From Metallyticus violacea (taxonomy: Eukaryota; Arthropoda; Insecta; Mantodea; Metallyticidae): a DNA stretch of 64,000 nucleotides. The position numbers and the translations under genes are program-made. Positions 32,387 through 43,361 of the stretch are shown here, in pieces (positions within the stretch are counted from its first letter, which is position 1; every line of letters begins with the position of its first letter). The stretch spans positions 1,366,501 to 1,430,500 of the forward strand of contig CM060831.1 in the NCBI GenBank assembly GCA_030762175.1, given 5' to 3'. A model generated the notes under the pieces. It was given only the letters and a program-made list of their open reading frames with translations, was not told where the DNA came from and did not search any database.

Positions 32387-32522
32387 TGGTTTCTCTTTTG
32401 TAGATTGCAAGAATTCTAATTTTGTTCCTCTAATACACACAGTAATGTTATAACTTATTTAATTTCATTAATTAGTAAGGCCTACTTTGGTTGTTATATT
32501 CTTTTTTAAAGCTACTCTGCTT
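31300..32522 (+). repeat. Left arm of inverted repeat with about 150-bp subterminal tandem repeats
   Basis: Tandem units start near 31308, 31474, 31618 and 31768. Each begins like 'ctcggcatataca' and contains 'gaaaatcagggaaatcgg' or a close variant. The inner part holds the microsatellite and 'gcaagaattctaattttgtt'. The first unit (31308-31473) has no partner in the right arm. Confidence 0.75.
32244..32384. repeat. (AAT)n microsatellite with a GAT interruption
   Basis: About 140 bp of aat/taa triplets with an internal (gat)n stretch near 32284-32301. The partner tract in the right arm (35970-36020) is much shorter, so the left one has expanded after the arms formed. Confidence 0.97.
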
Positions 32523-33454
32523 GGTGAGTTTATGCAGTTACTGCGTAACGGACTTTTTCTTTATAGCCAAGCAAAGGATTTCATTCCTTGAAACAGAATT
32601 CCAAAAAGAAGAGGAAATTTGTGCCATGTGTCTATGAAAATTTATGCTCTAGACTAGCGGGGCTTGCGCGATACCTAATACGAAAATGACATCAGCTCTC
32701 TGAAATAATTCTAGCAGCCCTGGTTTCAACTTCTTAAAAATGAAAACTTTGGCAACACTGTTTTTGGACCCCTTAAAGTGCCCACCAAAGGGTCTCACTA
32801 ACGGACAAAATACTCGTAATTATGTTTCGAACTGATTGCCATTTCACAACAGCAATCTCGTTATCAAAATGCAGTGAACGTTTTCTACGAGGTTGTTTGT
32901 CAAAAGGCAAGACAGAGAGGGTATGCTAAACGATAAACAACAAGGTGTCAGAAACAGCAACACGTTACCTCTGGCTGGTGACCGTCATTACCAAGGTGTT
33001 GTCGTTGTTTCCCCGTCACATTACGCTATCGATTCACGCCAGCAGAAGGCAAAAACAAACGAAACTACACATACCTAAAAATAGAACCATATACACGCTT
33101 CACTCTAATTCAACTTATGTCAATGGGAACCGAAAGAGTGCAGTAGTGCCGCTTATTGAATATCGGACTCCCTAATGGCCGTAACGACGTTTCCCTTCCC
33201 TCTGCCGATTATCCGTGACCTACTTAACTACCAGCGAAGCCGACGTAATTGAAATTGTGATATAGCGGCAACACGCTTTCAATATCCGCTTATAATTAAA
33301 GTAACGGCCCCTTGTGTGACGGCAACCTCACGGGAAACCACCCAATAAACAATAGCAGTGAATTAGAACATGCCCCAGAGATAAAATGTTTAATTATTGT
33401 AGCAGTTGTTAGTAAGAGAACATGGAGCCTGATCAATGTAAAACCATTCGCACA
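32523..33454. other. Spacer of the inverted repeat, first part, unassigned
   Basis: Less AT-rich than the arms. Two overlapping plus frames (32893-33078 and 32945-33175) show no recognised motif. No transposase signature was seen on either strand. Confidence 0.45.
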
Positions 33455-34645
33455 CAACAATGTCTAGTTACTGTAGTAGCAACAACAGAATATTAAACTT
33501 ATGACGTCAGTGCCTTGTCGGAATATAGAACTTCTCAAGTCTAGTTTCTGGTTACTATATCAACGGCAGAACGTGAAACATATCACGTCTAGTGTCTAGG
33601 AACTATATCAACGTCAGATTATAAAACTTATCACATCTAGTGTCTAGGAACTATATCAACGGCAGAATATCACGTCTAGTGTCTAGGAACTATATCAACG
33701 ACAAAACATGAACTATATTACATCTAGTGTCTAGAACTATATCAACGTCAGATAATAAAACTTCACATCTAGTGTCTAGGAACTATATCAACGGCAGAAT
33801 ATCACGTCTAGTGTCTAGGAACTATATCAACGACAAAACATGAACTATATCAACGTCAGATTATAAAACTTATCACATCTAGTGTCTAGGAACTATATCA
33901 ACGGCAGAATATCACGTCTAGTGTCTAGGAACTATATCAACGACAAAACATGAACTATATTACATCTAGTGTCTAGGAACTATATCAACGGCAGAACGTG
34001 AAACATGTCACATCTAGTGTCTAGGGAACTATATCAACGACAAAACATGAACTATATTACATCTAGTGTCTAGGAACTATATCAAAGGCAGAATATCACG
34101 TCTAGTGTCTAGGAACTATATCAACGACAAAACATGAACTATATTACATCTAGTGTCTAGGAATTATATCAACGGCAGAACGTGAAACATGTCACATCTA
34201 GTGTCTAGGGAACTATATCAACGTCAGATTATAAAAATTATCACTTCTAGTGTCTAGGAACTATATCAACGGCAGAATATCACGTCTAGTGTCTAGGAAC
34301 TATATCAACGACAAAACATGAACTATATTACATCTAGTGTCTAGGAACTATATCAACGGAAGAACGTGAAACATGTCACATCTAGTGTCTAGGGAACTAT
34401 ATCAACGTCAGATTATGAAACTTATCACTTCTAGTGTCTAGGAACTATATCTAGGACAGAAAGTGAAACATATCAAGTCTAGTGTCTAGGAACTATATCA
34501 ACGGCAGAACACGAAACTCGTCAAGCCGCGTCTGGTCACTATAGCAACTTATCACGTCTAATATCCAGTTTCTATATCAACGGCAGAACACGAAATTTAT
34601 CAAGTATAGTGTCTGGTTACTATAGTAACCACAGAAAATAATATT
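33455..34645. repeat. Minisatellite, 39-48 bp units, about 20 clear copies
   Basis: The core 'tctagtgtctaggaactata' followed by 'tcaacg' recurs with spacers of two main kinds: a short one ('gcagaatatcacg', giving 39 bp) and a longer one ('acaaaacatgaactatatta' or similar, giving 46-48 bp). The clear core runs from about 33586 to 34490; both edges are more diverged. Long and short units are interspersed, hinting at higher-order repeats. It is unrelated to the 66-bp array. Confidence 0.95.
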
Positions 34646-35811
34646 TTTTTCTATAGTGAATTATGATTCTACTGAGAATTCCCACGTGACATACTTACAC
34701 GCTCTTTGTGACGATCTTATTGGCAGCCTCGTTAAGAGCTCCCCACATCTTGGTTTTGGCCAACAGGTGTTTCAGCACAGATAATCACAAACATTACACG
34801 AACAAGATTAGGGGAAGACCTGATCGGCATTTGGCAACGCTGCACACAGCACCACGCGACGGCTGGCCTGGATAGCAGGGGGGCGTGGTTCTTGGTGCTG
34901 TATCGTGCCACCACACATTTCTATCGACGTTCCACTTCAACGTGTGTTAACTTTAGGCCAGATCGCATTTCTCTTTCCTGTAATAATTAAAACGCCGATC
35001 ATTGTTTAATTTTAATTAATTTTAACATACCGAAGTAGGTTACCTCTGAAACTGGCTTCGGAATGTTTGAATTTATTTTTATACAATGAGTAGAAGTAAG
35101 TACGAATTTACATTGACAGAGAAATTATCAGGCTTTATGGTATACCTGAGATGCTAGGCGCATTTCACTACAACTCTCCACATGACTACTACAGACCTGG
35201 CACTTGCCTGCGACCGACTTCGGTGTCGCCCGAGCACGGACTGAACGGAAATGGGCGAGGAACTCTGTTTTCTCGGAGAGGTGTGCTATTGGCTTCCCAC
35301 TGAGTCACGTGCCCCGGTCGTAAGCAGTACTCCGCTCAAATCCGGATACCTATATTGTTACGTCGGGCGCAAATCATGTGGTCAACTGAAGGGCTTAAGG
35401 TGCGTGCGTGCGTGACATTGAACGTTTACGTGAACAAGAGAACCCCCAGAGCTCATCAGAATACTTCACTTAACTCGACACAGAGGAGCGCTTTGCCCCT
35501 CCTTGGTTTTAAGTTTCTTAAACAAATGCTTTATATTTCCAATACGAACATTATTTGCCCCCATTCCTACTTCCGACAACATAGACTGGAAATTTACATT
35601 TTGAGTCCTTTCTAGTTCACGTTCAGACATTTAGAAGTTCATGTTCTTATACGAAATAAAAGACACGCGAGCCCTTCAAAATATAATATTTTCAGCACTT
35701 TTTATTCAACACAAAATTTCTTTTTTAATCTTATCTCTATAATGCTGCAACAAAAATTTACCTCATATGATATAAAATCAAATAAAGAAGAAGTTCGTAC
35801 CCAGAAGAGAA
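34646..35811. other. Spacer of the inverted repeat, second part, unassigned
   Basis: It includes a locally GC-rich patch at about 35190-35350. Open frames at 34732-34914 (minus) and 35355-35615 (plus) are not recognised. Confidence 0.45.
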
Positions 35812-35971
35812 GTTCTAGTAGAGCAACTTTAAAAAATAATATAAAATCTATATTAGGCCTTATTGATTAACGAAATGAAATAAGTTATGACAATATTGTG
35901 TGGTATTAGGGGAACAAAATTAGAATTCTTGCAATCTACACGTATTACAAAAGAAAAACCACGTTTTTAGA

Positions 35972-36022
<51 letters not shown>

Positions 36023-36795
36023 GATATAAAACAATATAAATTAATGATAAACTTTTAATTAATGAACTATATAGTAGTGATATACAAAGCTATACTGTGT
36101 GGGTATTTTTAAATGTGTTTAAATTTAACCATGTTTATGAACTGGGATCTTAATATCATCTTTACATTCACTAAAATAGAGAGCAATAACAGAAAGTTTC
36201 GAGTTACATTTTGTATTTAAGGTGATGTTCATATGTTTCAATAAAACAAAAACATGTTACTATTTAAAAGCATTTTCGATGTACTAAGCAAAGATATACA
36301 ATCAACAATATACAATCGAAATTTCCATGGGTTTTCAAATTTAAATGTTATTAACAGTAACGAAAACGTTTTCTGAAGATTATTACATAGCGCTCTTACA
36401 TACAAATATAATTCTCACACACATATTAGACTAATATTTCACGTTTTCTATCTTCACGACGATACTTTTGTTAAATATAAAACACATAATCGTTATAAAT
36501 ACAGTTTATATGCTGAGTTAATTTGTCCTTTTTTGAAACAATACAGAGAGAAAATTAAAGATAGAACGCTTATTAAATTTCGGTTTTCAGATATACCCAA
36601 CTCCTAATGATCCGATTTCCCTAATATTCAGAATTTTTTTTTAATTTTTTTTAATAATATGTACCGAATTTTGTTGTGAAAATACAAATATTGTTGCCGA
36701 TAGAACGATTTCAAAATTCTGTTTCATGTAAACCTCCACTCCTAGTGGCCTGATCTCCCTGATTTTGAGCAACTATTTTTCTTATTAACATTTTA
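35812..36795 (-). repeat. Right arm of inverted repeat
   Basis: Reverse partner of the left arm: 'aacaaaattagaattcttgc' (35912-35931), an (ATT)n run (35970-36020), 'ctctattt' with 'catctttacattc' near 36160-36185, and two subterminal units ending in 'ctgatctccctgattttgag' (36752-36771). The outer edge abuts a mariner fragment. Confidence 0.75.
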
Positions 36796-36965
36796 GCTGT
36801 GATAAAGGGATGAACAAACTGTTCATAGGCCACTGGTGAAGATTTGTTGAGTCGAAAGCAGAATTTCAGAACAGCATATTGTTCATTTCGCTGCAGGCGT
36901 AACTTAACATGTCTCCACTTGCACACCTCTCATAACCGGGAACCAGAAGTGACGACAATGAAACT
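36796..36965 (-). mobile_element. mariner N-terminal fragment, minus
   Basis: The minus strand reads 'LQRNEQYAVLKFCFRLNKSS', the first helix-turn-helix of the same mariner family as the copies at 13295 and 38415. It is cut where the inverted-repeat arm begins, so the arm probably inserted into it or a deletion joined them. Confidence 0.7.
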
Positions 36966-37263
36966 ATTAAGCTAATAAAGTAACATATTAGCATGAGAAA
37001 CTCAGCCTATACTTCATCATAATGTTATTCTTCTCACTGGGATAGAAATCTTCAACACTAGCGCTGTTCTCTTTGGTACTTCAGTATATTTACTGCTGCC
37101 CTCCCTCCAATTTCACTGTCGTCGTGACACCCATAAGCCGATTCGGTCCCTACAATTTAAAATGTTTTTGTGCCATGTTATTTATCGGTTGTTCAGGCCT
37201 TGATAATCCCTCAAAACTCAGTCTGAGTAGATATTTTGATTCTATTGTGTCGTAGTAAGATCT

Positions 37264-37515
37264 ACAGTGAGGTTATTTGAATTATGAACCGGCCGAGCTC
37301 ATCTGCATACTTTAATGCATGTGAAGGTGGTAGCTTTTAGTGAGTTTGAGAAAGGTTTTATCAGAGAGTGGTGCTAATCAAGTCACCACATAAAGTCTGG
37401 TTTTAGGCACGATACAAATGTGAAAATGTATTCTTGCAGAGAAGAGGTAAGACACTGTTCGCCAACTTGCTAAAAAGTTGCTAGAGACACGAACTCTCAA
37501 TGACAAGATCCGCTT
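37264..37515 (+). mobile_element. Tc1-like element relic, plus
   Basis: It begins 'acagtgaggttatttgaatt', shared with a second copy at 49937. About 60 bp in, it reads 'VAFSEFEKGFIREW', similar to the start of Tc1-type transposases. Shared 'tctcaatgacaag' follows about 230 bp from the start in both copies. Confidence 0.6.
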
Positions 37516-37534
37516 TGTGGAGATTACCCAGACA

Positions 37535-37610
37535 GTTTGACCTCACTGGGAATCGAATCCAGGACCTCCGAACTCTTAGCCGTAAGCGCTACTGCTGAAC
37601 CACGGGGGCG
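37535..37610 (-). mobile_element. tRNA-like SINE head (family C type), minus
   Basis: In reverse it reads 'cgtggttcagcagtagcgct' (A-box type) and 'ctggattcgattcccagtg' (B-box), similar in layout to the family-C SINE at 55971. No tail was seen. It is not called a tRNA gene because the arms do not pair fully. Confidence 0.5.
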
Positions 37611-37625
37611 ATCAATTATTTTAAA

Positions 37626-37835
37626 CCGCTACGGCTGACCGATGTCGTTAAAACACGGACTCGTGAGCGGGAAGCCTGGTGTTCGATTCCCTGATCCACA
37701 TAAACGACAAATGCCGGAGAGGTACCGTACACTTCGCGCATCCTTCCTTAAAAGGAATATTTCCTAATTTACCATCTCATCTCATGGACATTGATGAGTT
37801 CCTTCGGCTGTGATGCCTCAGCATTAAAAAAGTTA
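37626..37835 (+). mobile_element. SINE family A, plus, shortened
   Basis: Head 'ccgctacggctgaccgatgt', B-box 'ggtgttcgattccc', body with 'acgacaaatgccggagaggt', 'ctcatctcatg' and 'tgatgcctcag'. The end is degraded. Confidence 0.83.
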
Positions 37836-38414
37836 TTACTGGCATTGTTTCCTGTCCTAACTTTTCAGATAGTACTGTCGGTAATAAAGTGCTACATTAC
37901 GACAACAGTTAACTACAGTAACACTTACTCATTAAACTGTTTTCATTCCAAAAATTTGTCATCATCTGAAAATAATTACGGTAATATTAAAAGAAACAAT
38001 ACAAATTACTGAAAATAGAATCAATCAATCTTCATTGCAGAATACTTAGAACTTTATACCACAGAAAAGTTTCTGAAACATTCTTAATACTTTTATTGTT
38101 CATTAAATTAATGAATTAATTTCTAGATATTAATGACAATTTAACCTTTTCAGCTTTTACTGAATTTTATAGCAACAAATTTATTTTTGCTAACGACAGT
38201 AACAACAGACAAAGCAACTAAATAATTTACGTCCATACAATGACGTCACACGTATAATAAAAGAGTAACTCATTATAAAACTACTTTAATTATATTTTAT
38301 TAATATTATTATTAATTAATTTTCATTTACATCCATTTTCAATCCATTTTCATTTACATTCAATCCATTTTCATTTACAGAAAAGAAAACTGTTTGTAAT
38401 TTGTTTATAACATT
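37836..38414. other. Unassigned AT-rich sequence
   Basis: A small direct repeat of 'cattttcatttacattcaat' type occurs at 38325-38382. Nothing else is recognised. Confidence 0.5.
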
Positions 38415-39075
38415 ATTACACGAGTTGTTCAGTCAATATTTCTCAGGTATAATTTCTCGCGCTAAAATTTAATTCACAATCTTTTGTTAGTTCAATGCGT
38501 AATGTTCATTGTTGTCACTTCCGGTTACAGGATGTGAGAGGTGAGCAAGCACTTTCAATTACTCCTATACAAAATGGAGGTGACACATGATGAATATTAT
38601 GGTTCTCTGAAGTTCTGCTTTCGTCTGAACAAATGTTAGTTGAGGCCTATGCAATGTTACAGATGTTTGTTCTTCTCTATAGTTCGAAGATGAACTGCTG
38701 CATGCAGTTGAAGATGAAACTTGGGTCTCTTGTTTCGACCCTCAGAGCCCCAACACGTTAGAAAGATGGTCATATCATTGTTCATGATGTCACTAGGCAA
38801 TGCTATGAATACCCTACAAAGTACTCAAAAGGCTGGAAGCTGCACCACGATACATCACAAATATTGAACATCACACTAAAATCAATGTGAAGTGTTTCCT
38901 TTATATAGTCCAGGTGACATTTTCCCTTTCCCTATATTAAAGAATTGCTTCGTTTGAGCCCGTGGTAAAGACTGGAGAAAGGAATGGTTTACACCATTCT
39001 TTGAAGACTGGCATCCAACGGGGACTACTTTGAGAAAGATCATTCAAATTATGAGGATGAGTAAAGGTATTATAT
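38415..39075 (+). mobile_element. mariner transposon, plus, deletion derivative (about 0.65 kb)
   Basis: The start resembles the copy at 13295 ('aggtataatttctcgcgcta' against 'aggcataatttctcgcccta'). Transposase pieces in shifting frames: 'SLKFCFRLNK' (helix-turn-helix), 'VEDETWVSCFDPQSPN' (first catalytic motif, about 38709-38756), and 'LYSPGDIFPFPILK' (third motif, about 38900-38942). About half of the gene is deleted. Confidence 0.78.
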
Positions 39076-40627
39076 TCCTAAAATTATCAATTATAAATTA
39101 ATATCGTAATATACTATTGTGATTTTATTCGTGAATTCTCTACAATGTATTATAGTCTTATCATCATGTGATGTATCTAATATCTGCAGTAAATAAATAC
39201 ATTATCACAGTCGCGTTTTGGAGGTGGAGCATCGCCAACAAAAATCGTTGTATACAGCACAAGATAAAAACTGAAAGTTTCCCGCAAGAAGCTTTAGGTG
39301 CACCCGAACTTAGGCCTTTTGAATGAAAAGTTGTGGAAGTTTGAAATTTTTCTTGTACTTCTGTGTATTACATTTCGTTTTGGAGTAGTTTATTATTTTC
39401 TTTATTTATCTAAACATTCTTTATCTTTAGTTTAGTACGTCTCTAATCGTTTCAGTTTCAATTTATTCCGCTGGTTGTCACTGTAATTGGGTTGTCATAC
39501 TTGTACCGAAAAGAAATAAACAAACAAACGATGCCCAGTTGAATATATGTTTGAAAATGTGGTCGTTATTAAATTTACCCATACTGGGGTGTATCGCAAT
39601 AAAACGATACAAACAAAGCTCGTAGTACGCCAGTTTACTGCTCAGAACACTAATCTGAAATGTTCCTCCCAGAGAGAAAAATATTGCCAACGCGGTCCAT
39701 AAAAACTTTCCCATTCGCTCGATGGCCCTCTTATCCAAGTTTAACAACAGTTTGCGCTCAGCTGAGCCCCAGGCACTTTAGGGGCGTTCATCTGCATTTT
39801 ATATACAAAGACTGTCCTCAAGTGTGTGACCTTATAATTATAAGATTTTCTGTCGAGTTTCGCAACCATCACCTTGTGGCTATAAAGTTGTTGCTTTCAG
39901 CCGCTGCAGATAACGTGCATTGTGTGAGGTTTTTACGAGGCGACCTCATCAAACTGTAATGGTATCTTAAAACGCACCTTCATGTGATGGCTTCCGGCTA
40001 CACGTTGAGCGGAAAGAGAAAGCATTTCACTCTCTCTTCGGGGCAACATTTATCAAGTATACTTGAGTTGCAGCCGAAGATGTAATCTGAGAAATGTGCC
40101 TCTCTATCTGGAGCCCCCCAGGCAAAAGGCACAAATAAACTGAAAAACGGATCGTGCAGCTTAGAAGTCCCCCCCCCCTTCCTCTCTCTCTCTGATAAAG
40201 CGCTCAGCGAAGAGCTGTGATCATCTCTCCTGCACTTTTGAGAACAGATCTGTGTGAACCACTCCTCTCGTTTCCAGCACGGCCGTGATCATTGGTCGGA
40301 GGCTCTTGGTTCCGGCATCAGATTGTTACTTGTCTCAAACCCTGCATGTTCTTTTGCTACCACAGGGCGTAGGGGCAACGCTCACGGTTGGTCCTTTGTG
40401 CTATGGGGATATCTCCGAGAGAAGAGATGAGGGAGACACCAGATAGAACACCCCGAAACTGGTGAAGCCCCCCTCCCGCAAAGTTGTTCCAGGTATTTGT
40501 AAGGTCTGCTTCCACACACACAAGGGCAAACCAACAACCCACTGCACCCTGGCACTTTCGACTCTAGCAGAACCAATGGAATGCAACGACATGAAAATGC
40601 GAAAGAGAAAAATTCATCAAATGTAAA
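39076..40627. other. Unassigned sequence
   Basis: It contains a 99-codon plus frame (39660-39959) overlapping an 89-codon minus frame (39478-39747), and overlapping minus frames at 40357-40654. None is recognised. A C run and a (CT)n run lie at about 40169-40192. The lower AT content at 40000-40600 is notable but no exon can be argued. Confidence 0.4.
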
Positions 40628-41902
40628 ATCGAGGGTTGTAACCAGTCTATCCATTGTTGAACAATAATGTGACTAACGCAGCTAGCAACAATGAACCTTA
40701 AGCTATCAAACCATTTATAAGTGCATTGTCACTCCCGTACATTTTTGTTGAGTTTAGTCTTGTGTTAATAGCTGGTGGAAATTCATGAATGTCTTTAAAC
40801 CAAACTTTAAATCCTACGTTTTCACACGCTATAAGCAAAATGAAAGAGTGAAAAAAAAAAAAAAAAAAAAAAAATCTATGAGGAGTTGGTAGCTATTAAT
40901 GGTCAAGTGTGTTCATTTGATAGCATTACAAGATGCATTCGATCATTTAAAGAAGGGCGAGAGAGTTTGAAAGGCAGCCCTCGCTCTGGCCGGCCTCAGG
41001 AAGCTGTGAACGAGAGAACAATTCAAAGAGTGAGGAACTTAGTGAAGCGAAATCAACATATTATTTTGAAATAATATATATGAAAGTGGATATCAGTGTT
41101 GGCAACACTGACAGTATATATTCCATAAACATTTAAAGCTGCAGAAAAAAATAAATGTGCAAAATGGGTTCCTAATCAATGAAGAGAAGAACATGAGAAA
41201 GCAATGTACAAGGAAACTGCTGAGCATGTTTCCACTAAATGGTCCAAAACGTTTCACGGATGTATGCACTTGTTTTATTACTATACCACCCCAAATAAAG
41301 ATCAGAACTGCGTATGGGTAAATGAGAATGAACCAAGACAAATTGTTCTTCGACACGATTTTCGTTCTCTGAAGCAAATGTCCACGGTTTTCTTCAACTA
41401 TGAAGGACCATTAGGGATTGACTGTATGCCACAAGGAATAATAATTCATGGAGAATGCTATGACCTTATATTTTGAATCGTTTATTTGAAGAGCTGAGGC
41501 GGCGACGTCCAAAGACAGGAACTTCAAGGCTGTTGCTTTTGGAGGACAATGCGCCTCCTTACTGAACAGCTGCAAAATTTCAGGAAACTGAAAGTAACCA
41601 AAGTCCAGTTGCTTGAACATCCACCCTACAGCTCTTACCTTGCATCGTGCGACTTCTGTATGTTTCCTTGGGTGAACTCTTACATTACTGGAAAACGAAC
41701 GCAGGACCCTGCTCAAACTCTGTTGACAATATCTCAGTCCGAGTACCGTAGTGCTTTTGACAAGTGGTTGTACCGTCTACAACTGTGTGTGTAGGAGAGA
41801 TGGAGATACTTTGAAGGATTATGAGGATAAATTTTCGACTTCAATCGTTAATTTGGACTTTAAGGTGACACTTGCAAAACGTTTTGAATACCACTCCCAA
41901 CT
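40628..41902 (+). mobile_element. mariner transposon, plus (pair member 1)
   Basis: Transposase relics in order: 'CIRSFKEGRESLKGSPRSGR' with 'PQEAVNERTIQRV' (DNA-binding domain, frame 40886-41074), 'QNCVWVNENEPRQIVLRHDF' with 'RSLKQMSTVFFNYEGP' (catalytic core, frame 41204-41476; the first Asp is lost), and 'EHPPYSSYLASCDFCMF' (third motif, frame 41549-41794). The left end 'cgagggttgtaaccag' lacks about 14 bp present in the homologous copy at 43970. An A tract (40850-40874) interrupts the 5' part. Confidence 0.83.
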
Positions 41903-41924
41903 AACTGACCATGGAAACTTCGAA

Positions 41925-42005
41925 AACCCAGGATTGCCGCCCCTATGAAAATTGAATCCGGAACCTCTTCAATCTTATTGATATCTCCTGAGCCACTCCG
42001 TTCGA
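41925..42005 (-). mobile_element. Possible tRNA-like SINE head, minus
   Basis: In reverse it reads 'ggagtggctcaggagatatc' (A-box type) and 'ggttccggattcaattttc' (weak B-box). No body or tail was found. It lies between two mariner pieces. Confidence 0.35.
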
Positions 42006-42011
42006 TTCGTA

Positions 42012-42340
42012 AGTACGAGGGCTGATCAAGAAAGAATGAGACTGTGCCATTTCGTATTACGTGATCTTTTCACATTTTGACTGCACTTCTTGCAGCTTTT
42101 ATGCCAGTCCTCGAACACAAGATGCGGGCCATAACTGTCGGGTCCTTGAGAATCGCCTAACATTTCTTGAGCACCGCTTCAGAATTTTCAAATCTAATGT
42201 CCCAAAGCTTTTCCTTTAGTGACGTCAATAAAAACACATGTAATTTTCAATTTAACCAAAAATTGCAAAATATGATTCGCGACGTGAGAGCATGATGAAG
42301 TTGTGGTTGTTTGTGCTTCCTCAGTGTAGACAAAACTGAC
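42012..42340 (-). mobile_element. mariner C-terminal fragment, minus
   Basis: The left edge 'gtacgagggctgatcaagaa' looks like a mariner end preceded by TA-type sequence. In reverse the frame reads 'LKEKLWDIRFENSEAVLKKC' and 'GIKAARSAVKM', matching the layout of a mariner C-terminus. The catalytic third motif is deleted. Confidence 0.55.
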
Positions 42341-42408
42341 GTGTAGTATGCTCCTGTAACAGTAGTATGAGGGAGAACTGACTGCATGTCGGTAAATAAT
42401 TCCCTTAC

Positions 42409-42675
42409 AGTGGGTGACCAAGGTTACTAAGGCGCAGACTCGTGAGTGGAAGGTCTGGGGTTCGATTCCCGCTGGCCCTGTATTCCCTGCCTGAGGATTT
42501 TTTCAGGTTTTCCTCAGGTCTTATAAATGGCAAATGCCGGCTGGAGGCACACCTGGAACGCTTCCTTCCTTTAAAAAAAAATTCTTTCTCATTTTATATT
42601 TCATCTCATGCATCACCAGGTCCACCACCTGTAAAATCTCAGTAGCTAAAACGGGCCTTAAACACTATAAAAAGC
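42409..42675 (+). mobile_element. SINE family A, plus, full length
   Basis: Head 'tgggtgaccaaggttactaa', perfect B-box 'ggttcgattcccgc', body 'tataaatggcaaatgccgg', 'cttcctttaaa', and tail 'cgggccttaaacactata'. Confidence 0.9.
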
Positions 42676-43032
42676 AAAAACAGTCCAAAATCGTGATCAC
42701 CATCACCTTCCCTGTAGATGGAACAACTTTCCTCTTTGTTGGCGTTTGACTGCCTGGCGATTTCCACACTGTGTTGGCTTGCTTTCCTTTAGGATCATCA
42801 CAACTGGTTCCCCCCTTCAAAGACATTGCCGACACATTCTGTTTAACGTCAGAACATTTCCCCTAACCACCTGAACACTTGCACGAGGTACGTACGCGTT
42901 CCATTCGTTTCTGAGACTGTACGCTTTATGGGAGCACGGAACTCGCTATCTCCATTTTGTGGTAAGCAGGGTTTACAGTATACATAAAACCCCGCTCTAT
43001 TTAAACACTCCTGGTACAGGCAGCTTACTATC
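42676..43032. other. Unassigned sequence
   Basis: No recognised element or gene. Confidence 0.5.
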
Positions 43033-43361
43033 AGGGAGATACGGTTTTTTTATTGGTTTATTTATGGACGCTCTTTAACATCTCAGGTCATCAGCGTTCC
43101 ATTCAATGCAGCGCGTGAAACGGCCGACAAATTTTGCTCAGAGGCCTCTCTTTCAGGCTTGAGATTCTTTTTCGTGCCGTAAATGTACGACACGGGACCC
43201 ACGGCTTTACTTCCCTTCCGAAGGAAGCCATACTTAGGAATTTTACGCCCGAAAAAATCCATCGGTCCTGGCCGGGTTCGAACCCGCGATCTTGGGTTTA
43301 GGAGGCAAGTATGGTAACCACTACACCACCAGGACCGACGGGGGGGGGGAGGGTGATACGG
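43033..43361 (-). mobile_element. SINE family B, minus, full length with near-perfect 12-bp target duplication
   Basis: Insert about 43045-43349. The T tract, tail, body and head are intact; in reverse the head starts 'tcggtcctggtggtgtagtg' with B-box 'gggttcgaaccc'. The ends of the tRNA-like part, GGTCCTG and CAGGACC, can pair over 7 bp. Flanks 'agggagatacgg' (43033-43044) and 'agggtgatacgg' (43350-43361) match at 11 of 12 bases. A run of about ten G lies between the head and the right flank. This is the most intact family-B copy. Confidence 0.93.

Larger units (their letters stand above)
31300..36795. mobile_element. Large inverted-repeat (foldback-like) structure, unclassified
   Basis: Two arms of about 1 kb in opposite orientation (about 31490-32522 and 35812-36795) enclose a spacer of about 3.3 kb. 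The arms match over their full length with many changes, for example left 'agattgcaagaattctaatt' against the reverse of right 35916-35935. Both outer parts hold tandem repeats of about 150 bp, and both carry an AAT-type microsatellite at the same place. No transposase was recognised in the spacer. Long inverted repeats built from tandem repeats are known in foldback and Galileo-type (P superfamily) elements; membership here is a guess. Confidence 0.65.

Noticed and set aside
32240..32440. Open frame rich in Tyr and His
   Set aside because: It is a translation of the AAT/GAT microsatellite.
33455..34645. CRISPR-like array or repeat-spacer system
   Set aside because: The spacers are themselves repeated in two main forms, so this is a tandem repeat with unit variants.
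39478..39959. Two overlapping opposite-strand frames of about 90-100 codons
   Set aside because: No motif in either, and overlapping antisense openness is common by chance at this length.
43260..43339. Functional tRNA gene
   Set aside because: It is the head of a SINE B with full body and target duplication; its anticodon arm does not form a proper 7-base loop.
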